A DNA stretch of 64,000 bases from Psoroptes ovis (lineage: Eukaryota; Arthropoda; Arachnida; Sarcoptiformes; Psoroptidae), in contig PQWQ01000009.1 of the NCBI GenBank assembly GCA_002943765.1, positions 62,001 through 126,000 on the forward strand, given 5' to 3'. The number at the start of each line of letters is the position of its first letter. Within the stretch, counting starts at the first letter, position 1. The translations under genes and the position numbers were made by a program. Below the pieces are notes generated by a model. The model searched no databases. It had not been told where the DNA came from and was given only the letters and a program-made list of their open reading frames with translations. Shown piece by piece: positions 51,501-62,986 of the stretch.

Positions 51501-54452
51501 TGTAAAGTAGATAATGTTTTTCCAGTACCGGTTGGTGTCTCGATAATGATATCAGTACCAGACATATTTTTGGCAAAACTTTTGGTTTCAGATGTAGAAA
51601 TCATGATTATTTGATAAAATCGTCATTACAAACTATTACTTACTTTTTCAATGCGATTTCTTTGAATTCCTCTTCTTTCTGCCAAACTTTCTGTAAAATT
51701 TGTCTTTCTTCTTCGGTCAAATGTGCTGTCAATTGTTCATTAGTCAGTGAACTTGATTGCGATGAATGTATCATCGCTAGCATGGGTGCTCTTTGATATC
51801 CGGCAGATGAAACAGGCGTACCGGCTGTTGCAGGTTGAACACTAGAATTTGGACCGGAATTACGGTTTCTTGTATCCATCATTTCTTGATTTGATGAATT
51901 ACTATTATCTGATACTGGAATGGTGTTTTGTTGTACATTTGATTGTTGTTGCTGTTGAAATGTTGAAGCAACTTTGGCTCGAATTTTTGAAAATAATGGA
52001 CCAGAAATCGGTGATGAAGATGATGAGGAAGCATTTGCAGTATTACTAAGGCCACTGGCTGTCGCTGGACGTTGATCATTATTATTAGCTGATTGATAAC
52101 CGATTGCACCAATCATCGTGGATGCAGTCGATGCAGATGCGATTGATCCAGTTGGTGATGTCGTTGTTAATGTCGATGATGAATTAGGCACTAATGGTGA
52201 TATGGTCATTGTCGTCGTTGTTGTCGTTGTTGATAATGTTTGATATGCAGACGTTGGAGAAATTTGCAATGAACTTGTAATATTTGAATCGTTATTTGCT
52301 TGACCGTAGGAAGCACTGCTGCTGCTATTATTTGATGAATTAATTCCAATATTTGAAGCACCAGTTATTGTGGAGAAAAAATATTTCGTTGGACTTTGAG
52401 CGTTTTGAGAATTTTGTGTCGTTATATTCGCATTATTGGAAGATGTAACATTATTTGCATTCTGTTGTTGCTGTTGTTTTTGTTGTTGAAGACTTTTTTG
52501 ATATTGTTCAAAACTTTGATCAATACTATCACCACTATTTTGATTGATTGGTGCAGCTTTATTCACAAACTATTTCGATAATTGAATTTAGAAATAGAAA
52601 ATGTATTATGCAAATAAATTTTTGTTGAAAATAATTAATTATATGAAAGAAAGAATTAATTAACTTTCAATTCTTTGATTCAAATTATTCATTGAAATGC
52701 TCTCGAAACAACCATTAATTGATTGATTGATATCATTAATTCTAATTAAAAATGCTTATTATAATGTTTACGTGAAATTGAAAATCAATGATTTCATTTC
52801 AATATAATTTATTATATTTTGATTCCTAACTCATTTCACTTATGGGAAACGTAACTTGAATACGGTAGGTTTACCGATACGTTTTATGTAAATCAGATAT
52901 CAATCTTTCGTTAGCATGTAGCAGTAAGCTTTTTGGATTGATGAATACTTTTCCACAGTGAAAATATTTTTGTTTTTTCTTTGAAAATTGATCGTTGAAT
53001 ATATCATTACATAATAGAAAGCATGAAAATAAGAACTGAATAAGAATTTATTTAGATTTTGCGATAAAAGTGTTAATTAATGCAATCATTATAATAATTA
53101 TGAGATAATTAAAATTCATTCATCATTTTACATATAAAAAATGAATGAATAAACTCATTAAATATCAATCTATTCTCATTTCTGTGTATAAACGCAGTGT
53201 GTTACTGAATTCAAAAAATTTTGGAATTTTAGTATTAAGCATAAACAACATCGTTATGCGAATTTCAAAAAATTTCTTAAGAATTTCAAATTTTTATTGT
53301 AAAGATTCTTTAAAAAAAGAATTCTTAATTTATTTTAACTAATTCGTGTAGTAATAAGCAATTTTGACATGAAATATTATTAATGATGAAGTTTTTTTTT
53401 AATTTTTGAATATAATAATGATAATATGCAAATAATTCTCGAAATTTTCTTTCTAATTTTTTTTTTAATGGAAAATCGAAATACGATAAACCTTGATTAT
53501 GAACTAATCAGATTCACATTTTGTCATATTCACATTCATTCGTTTCGATTGAAATTTTTAACGAATGAAATTCGTTTCTACTTCACGAAAATATTTCGAT
53601 TCGTGCTCATTATTTAGTTTTTAGTTACTTTTCATCATCATTTCATTATTCTTGAATTCAATCTAACATTCATCATTAAAAATTTCCAAGGAAAAAATGC
53701 CTGAAATACTTTGTCAATTACAGGTGAAATTCAATGATAATACTATTATAGAATATTTTTGTTATCTAAAGTTAAATTTTACGGAAAATTTGAATAAATT
53801 AATGAACTCTCATTTTTTGATTGTATTGGAATTCAAAATAATGAAATTAGCATTCCAGAATTTTTATTTTCATTTTTCATTCATTATATCGATTGGAAAT
53901 TATTTAAAATTTGATATTTATATTTACTTTTTTCATAAATGAAACAACCGTTGATGAAATACCAGCAGCTGTTGATGATGAGGCTATGCTGTGTGCGTTG
54001 CTATTGGCATTGCTTGTTGTACTCATTGAACTATTGTTACTTGTCGTTGATGATGATGATGCTGATGAATTTGATGCACCGGAACTTAAACTATTATTTA
54101 ATGATGATGAAACAATAGAACTAATACCACTTGATGTTGGTGTTGATGAACGTACACTTGTGAATGATAATGACCCAGGTACTATCGATTTTCGATTAGT
54201 ATTAAATGAATGTTTATTACCGGTGGCAGCTGCAACAGCAACTGCTGCTGCAGCTTTAAAACGACTAGTTGAATTTGATCTTGAACGGATTGGTGATGAT
54301 CCACAGCTAACTGATGCTCTTTTGGTACCCGCTGTGTTGCCAATCGATAGGCCATATCTAGACGCTAACATTGATGATGATAGCGTTGATGAACCGGTTC
54401 CAGGTCTAAGCGATTGTCGATGATGACTTTGATAACGATGATGTGCATCCAT
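45552..54452 (-). CDS. Rim: RIM, presynaptic active-zone scaffold (eleven coding exons, 2296 aa)
   Basis: Exons: 54452-53928, 52569-51644, 51578-51257, 51197-50943, 50888-49840, 49783-48359, 48287-48203, 48134-47708, 47652-47068, 46921-46064 and 45985-45552 (6891 nt). RIM docks and primes synaptic vesicles at active zones by binding Rab3, Munc13, RIM-binding protein and calcium channels. A helix LTEEERQILQKVWQKEEEF (459-477) precedes a FYVE-type zinc finger with cysteines 554, 557, 570, 573, 578, 581, 595 and 598. The PDZ domain at about 1239-1325 carries DKILEWNGKSL. C2A spans about 1450-1598 and C2B about 2119-2240. Between them lie Ser, Asn and Gln-rich linkers and an acidic stretch. SH3-ligand motifs RALPKIP (1103-1109) and RRLPQIP (1420-1426) match the RxLPxxP site for RIM-binding protein. 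All phases agree. Exon 1 and the acceptors at 52570 and 51579 rest on weaker signals, and upstream untranslated exons are unknown. Confidence 0.92.
52570..53927 (-). other. first intron of the RIM coding region (1.36 kb)
   Basis: Donor GTAAATAT follows the Ser-rich first exon, and the acceptor AATAG precedes TTTGTGAAT, phase 0 on both sides. Nothing coding was seen. It is the only RIM intron over 150 bp and could contain an internal promoter for shorter isoforms, but no signal was recognised. Confidence 0.6.
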
Positions 54453-57400
54453 TTTTATCGTTTTTTAATTAATTTTGCATTAGATTCGAAATGGAAATCA
54501 TTTTTATTATTTTTATAAAAATGCATAATTTCAATCGAAGATTCAAAGTGCTTTTGAATCCAGTGAGTGATGATTATTTATTTCAAAATCATTTGAATTT
54601 TATTAATTTGATTTTTTTATGACGAATCACAATGAACACATGATCATTGTCGATGATAATAATAATTTTTTATTCATTTCATTTTGAATCAAATAATACA
54701 ATAGTAGTGAAAACATTTGCAATTTTTGAATTTAAAATCTAGAAAAAAAATAAAATTACAAAATAAAAAAGAAATCAATTGAAATTGCAATAAAATGAAT
54801 GAAAAAAAAATCCACTTGAAATGAAAATCTTGAAAAAGTATTTCTGAAATGTCAAATTCATCAAATTCTTGGAAATTCTCGAAAAAAAAAATTCAATTTA
54901 ATATCATGAATTGATGTTTCTTTTTTTTTATATTTATTTTCCTAAATGTATTTTTTGTGTTTTTTTTATTCATTTATTTATTTATTTGCAAATCAAACTA
55001 TTGAAAATGTATTGAATGAATGAAAAAATAAATAATCAAAAACAGTGAAAGTGTTTGCGTGTGTTTGTGAATTCTTATTCATATGGTTGTGTTTACCATG
55101 ATGATGGTAAGGGTGGTCGTGGTCGTGGTGGTGGTGGTGGTGGTGAAATTTGTTATAAATATAAACAAATAAATAAAATATAAATTCAAGATGGCCACCT
55201 TGTAGTTGCACACAGAGTTGCAATTATTATTACTTTTTTTCTCAAAAATTTTTTTTTTTTACGGAAAATCAGCAAAATTTTTCAATTTCTAAAAACAATT
55301 TTTCCAATTTGAAAATTTGCAATAATTTTTTCAGAATTTTTTTTAAGAAATGTAAATTGAAAAGTTTTATTTTTCATAATATTTTGTCTATGTAAAATTT
55401 ACATGGAAAAAAATATGTCAAAGTACCAAATTCCTGCTGATATTTCAATTACCACACACACACACACACATTTATTCAAAACATTTGATAAATTTTTTTT
55501 AAATTACGATTTTCAATCAATGTTTTTTCAATATAAATTATTATTATTTGATCAATTTTAAATGAAACGAAAAAAATGTATAAATTTGCATTTTATTTAC
55601 CATTTTTTTGTTTGTTTCATTTTTTAAAATTTTTGAATCAGTTTTTCACTCAGTCAGTCGAATTTGTACGAGATGGGTGTTTTTTGTTTGCTTTGCTGTT
55701 TTTTTTTTTTTTTTTTTGTTTGTCTGTGATTATACAATGAGAGAAAATTGTAGATTGCAATTGAATAAAATTCAAAAAATTTCGTCCCTATGAATTTCTA
55801 TTATTTTTGTATTCATACTTGATTCAAAACATTTGGAAAAATTCTTGGAGATTTTCTCTAATTTCATATATTTTCATGAATTCTCCTCTTTTTCTCACAA
55901 AACACTTGACAATTCATATGGAATAGGGAAGAAAAGAAAAATTAATCTATTCATTTCCTGAAAAAATGATAAAATTGAAATTTTTTTTTTCGATCAATTC
56001 TTATTATTCAATTGAATGACCATTCACCATTTAATATTTCAATTTGAATTATTATTATTTTTTTTTCAAATCATTATTCTTGAGAAAATCGAACAAATAT
56101 TCACGATTGGGAATATATGCTTTATTTCGATTGTTGTTGTTTTTATTATGAAGAATTTCCCTTTTTTTTCTCGATTCATTGTAATACCTCATAATAAATG
56201 AAATTGAAATTTATTCACGAATGAATACAGCAGCAGCAACAACAAAAACATCAATAATATCAATAGCCAAATGAATTGAATTTCTTATTTTCGCTATTCT
56301 CGAATAAATTCCCAAGTGTTTTTTTTTGCTGTCTCTCTCTCTCTGCCTCATTTTCTTCTAAATATTTTTGAATTGAATCGATTCAAAATCGATTTTGATT
56401 ATTATCAAAGAAAAAAACTATCCGACAACAACAAGAACAACAATGATGTAATGATATGATCAATGATGATCACCCCGATTCCGGTGATTATGATTTTTAA
56501 TGAATTTTTTCTTCATCTTCATTCTTAACCATCTTCTTTTTATCATTATTTTCAATCTTAGAGAGCAGAGAGCATCAGAAAAAAATTTCCCAGGATTTTT
56601 TTTTGCTTATTATTGATTGAAAATTGAAAATTATATGATTATTATCATTGTCGTTGTCGTCGTTGTTTTATTTTCTCTGTGTATTGATGCAATCAATTTC
56701 AAGTGTATACTGCATTTGTGATTTGTTTGTTCATGAGTTTTCAATTTTCAATCATTATCTTAGCAGAGCATAGTGCATACATACGAAATTCTTCAATTGA
56801 TCAAAACAACAAATCAAATATCGATTTTGAAGCAATTTTGCTTTTTGCTCGATTTTTGTTGCTCATCATTATTATTACGATTATTATCATAGATAGATTG
56901 TTCATTTTTCAGCAAAAATTTCCAAACAAATTGCTGAACAATCAATCGATATTTATTATTATTTAAAACTTGTTTATTGTTGTTCAGAATTTTCGCCATC
57001 CTCGTTCAGAATCGCATTTCCGTTTTATCTCCGTTTTCTTGGTATTTTTTGGTTTTATTACATTTTACCTCAATAACAATGATCATTCAAATTAGCAAAT
57101 TCAAATCATGACAAATAAATTGAATATCGATACTAATGATACAAAGAATTTGTCAAATTGAGAATTTCAAGCAAATGAATCAATCATGAGATCATTTCCA
57201 AAAAAAAAAAAAAATAGTCTCAAAGAATCAGTCAGAATCAATTCAAATTTTAATCAATAATTTTCTCTCGTTGAATCTGTATTGTGTACTATTAGCCAAT
57301 TTTATGCATGGTTTTTCTTGAAATTTTTTTTTAAATCTCAGACATTTCACGCATTTTTGAAATTGATTCGAAGAAAAGTATCCGGTCGATTTCATTCGAT

Positions 57401-58222
57401 TTTTTGTTTGTTATTTCCGAGACAAATTTATCCATCATTCTGTGTCGATATGTTATTGTTGCTTTATATTTCAATTCAGTTCACATTTTGATTTTTTTTT
57501 ATTCAAGCATTTTGCTGATTATTTCAAGCAAAATTCAAAAAACACCCTCGCCATCGTATCTCGCTTAGTGGTCATGACGATTTTTTTTTTTTGAAATCGT
57601 TCTTATATTCAAAAATCAGAATCGAAAGATTATTATCATTTGATATTCGTATTCGTTTCAATATTTCAATGGAAAAATAATCGTTTTTTAGCATACGTTT
57701 GCAGAATTGACAATTGAATACATATGATTTCAAATAAAGAAGGAAAGAGAGGACACAATATCTGTCGATCTATTTCGGCTATACCGATTCGTATCGTTTA
57801 GCGACTACTATTTCAATTATTTTCATTTTCCGTCGATGTTCAAAAATTGATTATTTTCCTTTGAAAATTTTGTCACAATAATGAAATATTGTTTTTTTTT
57901 TAAATAAAAAAAAACGATCGATGATTTATGGTTTTTTTTTCAATGCTTTAACTGATTATAAAATTTTGAATAATGACCTTTGGTGTTTTTACTTGAATTG
58001 AAAAATTGTTTAAAATTTCATTATATCATGATTAAATATAAATATTATGATAAAATTGCTGTTATTCAATTATTTCGATAGCTTTCAATGTTTAAACAAT
58101 GAAAATAACGATGATAATCTTTCTTATGTATTTTTTTTTTTTTTTTTTTGGTTTTTTTTCGAAACATATCATGTCATCGATATTATATTCACTATTGAAT
58201 TTCGTGATATATGCATTTATTA
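54453..58222. promoter_or_regulatory. RIM upstream region without a recognised gene
   Basis: Begins with the RIM 5' leader and presumably its promoter. About 3.8 kb of A/T-rich DNA with T runs at 55699-55717 and 58131-58149, a CCACCACC/GGTGGTGG-rich patch near 55110-55145 and CA repeats near 55455. A TCTCTCTCTC tract lies at about 56333. No exon with a domain could be identified. Confidence 0.5.
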
Positions 58223-59498
58223 CCTTGTCCGGAGTAAAGTTAGGAGTGTTCAAATTCAATTTTTTCAAAAACTATTGAAGATTTCTTAGCGAAACTTTAA
58301 CATAATAAAATTTAGTTTTCTTCAAACCTTATAAATGATTTTCAAGGCCCAAGTACCATAGGGACCTTGTCAAAATGGCCCTTTTGCAAACTGTTCAAAA
58401 TGACCAAATTAGCAGTATTTTTGGAAATATTTAAATTTTGTAATCGAATGCTTGAAATCCATATTTTCACGAGACAAGACAGTTTTGGTCACAAAAATTA
58501 TGACCTGGGTCATATTGACCCGACTTTAAATGTCAAAATAGTTTTTCAGGGATAATCACGTGACAACTTAATTTTCATGGAACCAAACATTATCAAGAAG
58601 AATATCATATCCTTGCAGTCTTTTTCAACCATTCTTGAACGGGCCATGGGTCCCGATTAACGTCCTATGGGCCTTGGTTGTTATTGCTTAATTTTCGTGC
58701 CAGAGATGCCGAAAGACGATGACATGGATATCCATGGTCATGATGAGAATGCTATTCTCTCACCCGATCCCTGTTGTAAAAATTTTGGTCCTAGCTCTTA
58801 TTTAACTGGGTAAAATTTCCACTTCCTTCAACAAGAGTATGCTGTAGTGGGGCCCAGAATTTTTCAGTGGGAGAAATGTGTCACTATCACTTTGAGAGAC
58901 GTGTTGAGCAAAGTGAACTCTTGTGACATCAATCTTTTTTCAAGGTGATTTGGTCTTGGGTCCCATTGTTGGATTCGAATTTTTCGAAATCTGACTTGCT
59001 TTGATTTTAGGGGTGTTATGTTCCACACAAGGCTCATAGGAACTTCAAATTTGAGGAACAGATCACCAACATTCCAGGCTCTTACATTCTTGAAACATTT
59101 TTTTGATTCCTCGGATTCTCGGGTCTTTTTCAACCCTTAAACAAACGACTAGTCTTCGATCATTTTTGAGCTTTTTCTCCTACTGATGATTGATATCATC
59201 GATTTTTCTTCTGTTTTCTGAGAATATCCTAGGCCCATCAAAATTTCCCACAATTGTTTTTGGATTCTGGAAGCTGTGAATCCTGGAATTATGATGATTT
59301 TGTCAAAATCATGCTGTTTTTATTGGACCTTTTTAAAATGGGCCACTCTAGGGTCATCTCTGAGGGAAATTCGAAAATTCTTTTTTTTTCGATGAAGCAT
59401 TAGTCCCAGTACTAGTGGTGAAAATTTGGCCCCGAAACATCAAGCGATTGCTGAATTATTTAGATAGATGTCACCCTAACTTTACGCCGGACAAGGTA
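58221..59498. mobile_element. DNA transposon relic with long terminal inverted repeats, Tc1/mariner-like target site
   Basis: The element spans 58223-59496 (1274 bp) between TA dinucleotides. Its left end, CCTTGTCCGGAGTAAAGTTAGG, is repeated in inverse orientation at the right end with one mismatch (C for A at the eleventh base). The TTA/TAA flanks extend the symmetry to about 26 bp. Base composition inside is visibly richer in G and C than the surroundings. A minus-strand frame at 59133-58864 includes VGDLFLKFEVPMSLVWNI, which resembles the helix-turn-helix of Tc1/mariner transposases, but the rest of the element is closed by stops. TA duplication plus a relic of this type points to Tc1/mariner/pogo, though the superfamily is not certain. 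Confidence 0.8.
58864..59133 (-). pseudogene. possible remnant of transposase DNA-binding domain
   Basis: An open stretch of about 89 codons within the inverted-repeat element. The segment VGDLFLKFEVPMSLVWNI has the spacing of the second helix-turn-helix in Tc1/mariner transposases (a VPxSxVxxI-like core). No catalytic DDE/D block could be read in any frame of the element, and neighbouring frames are broken. The assignment rests on one short resemblance, so a chance frame remains possible. Confidence 0.35.
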
Positions 59499-60148
59499 AT
59501 ATTTCTCTGTTTTTTACTTTCTTATTTACTTTTGGTAAAATTCTCAAGAAAAAAAAATAGCAAAGAATCGAATATGATCAGAGAGGTATAAAGTATTATT
59601 TCCTTCATAAATATTCAATATCCGAATCAAGTATTAAATTTCAATGTTTCCAAGGTTTTTTCAAGGCTTAGAAAATGTATGAAACTAGAGAAAAAAAATG
59701 AAATAAAATAGAATAAAACCATATCAAATGTTTTTCGTGTATTGCATATAAGTTATCATATTAATGATAATTTTTTTCTCTTCAAAAGATCGCAGTGAAT
59801 TTGTGGGTTTACGAATAATTTTTACTGTTTCTGCTAGAATTCACTTTGTTTCAAATTTTGAACATTATTATTAAAATGCATGATCTTAACCCTTTTTTAG
59901 CAAACGGAAAACCCGAAACCTTTGATGTGTAGTTCAGTAGCTATTTTATAATATTACAAAAAGGTTGTTTTACAATAATTGACATTTTTACAATAATTTT
60001 ATGATATTTTTAATGTGAATTTTTAATTTCATTTGAAAATGATAATATTTTTGGTCATTTATTTTTACATTAAATATTATGATATTATGTATTTCCCAAG
60101 AATTTCATCATAATAATTATGGTTCAGTTGATAATTGTTTGTTGTTAT

Positions 60149-60151
<3 letters not shown>

Positions 60152-60182
<31 letters not shown>
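60152..60182 (+). repeat. (CA)n microsatellite
   Basis: About 15 uninterrupted CA units followed by GCAC. Likely polymorphic. Confidence 0.95.
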
Positions 60183-60187
<5 letters not shown>

Positions 60188-61733
60188 TTATCTCTCTCTC
60201 CCTACTAAACCAAAGAATAATAAAATAACTAATGCTTCAATGATCATCTTGTTGATAATAATAATCATTATTATTAGAGGATAATGATTATCATTCATCT
60301 TGATTTTTTTGTTTATTAAGTATTGTTGGTGGTCAGTCATCATTATTATTATTATTATTTTAATCGTCATTGACAAATTCTTTCGACCATGACGATGTTA
60401 ATATATTTCTATATTCCACAAAAAAATAATAATAATAATTTAAGAAAAAAATGATAATAACAATGATAATATCATTTATGAATTCATATTCGAGAATATC
60501 ATTTTTGAAAAAATTATATTCTCTATGTTTCCTGATGGGTGAATGAATTAATATATGAGTGAAAATGTGAATCTGTATTTCCGTATCATTGAAATTCCTA
60601 TTTTTTTTCTTGAAAGCACCGACATTGTCAAATCGTTTATTGAACGAAAAAGAGAAATAATACACTATCACATCATAAATTTGTGAGGTTTTCATTTCCT
60701 TAAATTGTTTATTTTATTTATTTATTTCTTTACACGCTTTTTTTGTGTCATATATTAATCTTTTGAAAAATTTTCAAACATAAAAATATGTATTAATTCT
60801 GAAATGTTTGAATGAAAATTTATTGTTTGTTTATTTGAAAATTTTTTTTTCATAAATTTTACATAATTTTTTTTTTTCATTGTTACATAATATGATATTA
60901 GTATGTATCCTATATGTGTTTGTGTATGAATATTATCATTTTTTTTTGTTTGAAATTTTCATTTTTCAACAATATTTTTTGACATAATTCCATATTTTAA
61001 TAATAATGATAATATATCAATATTAATGATAATAATGAAAGTAAATTTGAGGAAAAATGAAAAAGAAAAAAATTCAACAAGGAATTTTGAAATTTTTAAA
61101 TATTTATTCTGTTATATTATCAATGTGAATGAAAAATTGTCAAAACCAAATAATTTCTTTTTAACATATTTCTTCGTGAATAATTAATAAGCTGTATGTA
61201 TGTATGAGGCTAGAGGGGAAAATAAATGATGGACTAAAAATGAAAAGAAATGGTTTTTGAAATGAAATAAACGACAATACATATTAGTTTTTGATTCAAT
61301 CATGAAACAGTGTTATGTTTCCAAAAAAAGGTTTAAAATTCTATTACGAATTCTATTCAAAATTTGAGATCAAAAAAAGAATAAATGTTTACATTTTGAA
61401 TCGATGAAAAACGAAAACAATCTGTTTGAATGATTCGTGAAATTGATATTGTTATTGTTTCACCAATGGCAAAATCTTTTTTTTTTTCTATGAATTTTGT
61501 CATTTTCTCGATTTCAGGGCATTTCAATCTTGATTTTCTAATTCGTGATTCGAAATAAATTCATCATTCAAGTTTTTCTATGTAAAATTTTCTTATATTA
61601 TTATTATCGTGTTCTTATATTTCAATCTTTGATAAATGTCACGAAATTATCCAGAGAAAAAAAAGTACATAAACGACATGATAAAACATAAAAATTTCAT
61701 TACAAAAACAAATCAGCATCAAAAACAAACAAA

Positions 61734-61766
<33 letters not shown>
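61734..61766 (+). repeat. (ATG)11 microsatellite
   Basis: Eleven exact ATG units in non-coding DNA. Confidence 0.95.
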
Positions 61767-62712
61767 TTAATGTTATTTTGTCGCATCAATGATAAAAAAG
61801 AATTAAAAATTTCGATGAAAAAAAGCAAAATAAATCGGATTTATTTATTTATTATCATTATTTTGTAAATAATATTATAAAAATTATTCTATTATTTTCA
61901 CTGATTTCATTTATTTTTCCATTATTTTTTCTTTCTGATTAAATTTTTCATGTGTAACATTCGTTTTCTGTGTTTACAAATGTTTGTTTTTGTGTGTAAT
62001 TATTATTATTATTATTTCGTTAATTTCGATACGAAAATGTTCAGAAAATCAACAATTCGTATCAATGTTGATAGATTCAATTGAATTGAAATTGAAAATG
62101 ATATTTTGTTGACCAATTTTTTTTTTCCATTATTTACCAAGTTAATCTTTACATTTTTTTCATTGTATCATTATTGTATTTACAGATTTCTACGGGCCAT
62201 ATTTTTTATTTTTGTTTCCAATTTGACAAATCAAATCTATTTGATTTTGTTTTCTTTCGATTTGTTATCTATCAATTTTTGAATTTTCAAAAACGGTTGT
62301 TGATTCAAAGGCGCTCAGATAAATCCGATATCACTTGACACACCCGAATATATGAATGAATGAATCTATTTTTTTTTTTGCCTATGCTGTCTGGTTGGAG
62401 CATCAACATTTTCTGTTTGTGCTTCATAAATTATTTGATTAAAATTTCGAGCATTTAATGAATTTTTATTTTTGAAAATTATCATTTTTATTCAATGAGA
62501 ATGCAACAAACAAACTAATTTAAATGATTTTTACGTAATGAATATGATCATTAATGATTTTTTCGTGTTCTGGCTTTTTTGGCTCGCTTTTTTCTATGCG
62601 AAAATCTGTTTTTGTTTATTTGGATTTTTCAAAGCTTTCGTTTGACAAAAAAAAAAAAATGTTTTTTTGTCATTTTCATTCCCAAAAATAAATACAGACA
62701 AAATGTGAATAC

Positions 62713-62847
62713 TGTTGAAATAAATAATTGGTGTACGTCCTTTGTGAATAGACCCCTAAATCCCCGCCCTTTTTAAAATTTAAAATTTTATGTATTCTAA
62801 CGACTTTTAATAAAATATAACGATCATTCGTTTCATAACGGCTAACA
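62713..62847 (+). repeat. putative 5' LTR (135 bp)
   Basis: Bounds are inferred. It starts TGTTG and ends TAACA directly before the primer-binding site, giving the TGTT/AACA inverted ends expected for LTRs. It contains AATAAA at 62809-62814 and a TTTTAAAATTTAAAAT promoter-like patch near 62770. The 3' copy is outside the window, so the boundaries cannot be confirmed here. Confidence 0.65.
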
Positions 62848-62858
62848 TGGTAGCAGAG
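62848..62858 (+). promoter_or_regulatory. primer-binding site, initiator methionine tRNA
   Basis: TGGTAGCAGAG is complementary to the CTCTGCTACCA 3' end of animal initiator-Met tRNA. It directly abuts the inferred LTR end, as in the arrangement used to prime minus-strand DNA synthesis. Confidence 0.85.
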
Positions 62859-62986
62859 TCTAAATTTGACTGAATTTAACGAATTTTTGTGTTTTTTTTG
62901 ATTGTGAATTAATTGATTTCAACTGATTGTCAATTAATTAAGTGAATAATTGAAATTTTGTGTATGATTATTGATTAATTGATCGA

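Larger units (their letters stand above)
59499..62712. other. gene-free region between transposon relic and retrotransposon
   Basis: About 3.2 kb, A/T-rich. It holds a CA microsatellite (60152-60182), an ATG microsatellite (61734-61766) and ATT repeats near 60345. No coding region was supported. Confidence 0.6.

Noticed and set aside
53911..54423. 170-codon plus-strand frame opposite RIM exon 1
   Set aside because: It is the complement of a Ser/Thr-rich coding exon; such repeats leave the antisense strand open, and the product has no recognisable feature.
61734..61766. Regular trinucleotide array considered as CRISPR-like
   Set aside because: Pure microsatellite without spacers in a eukaryotic genome.
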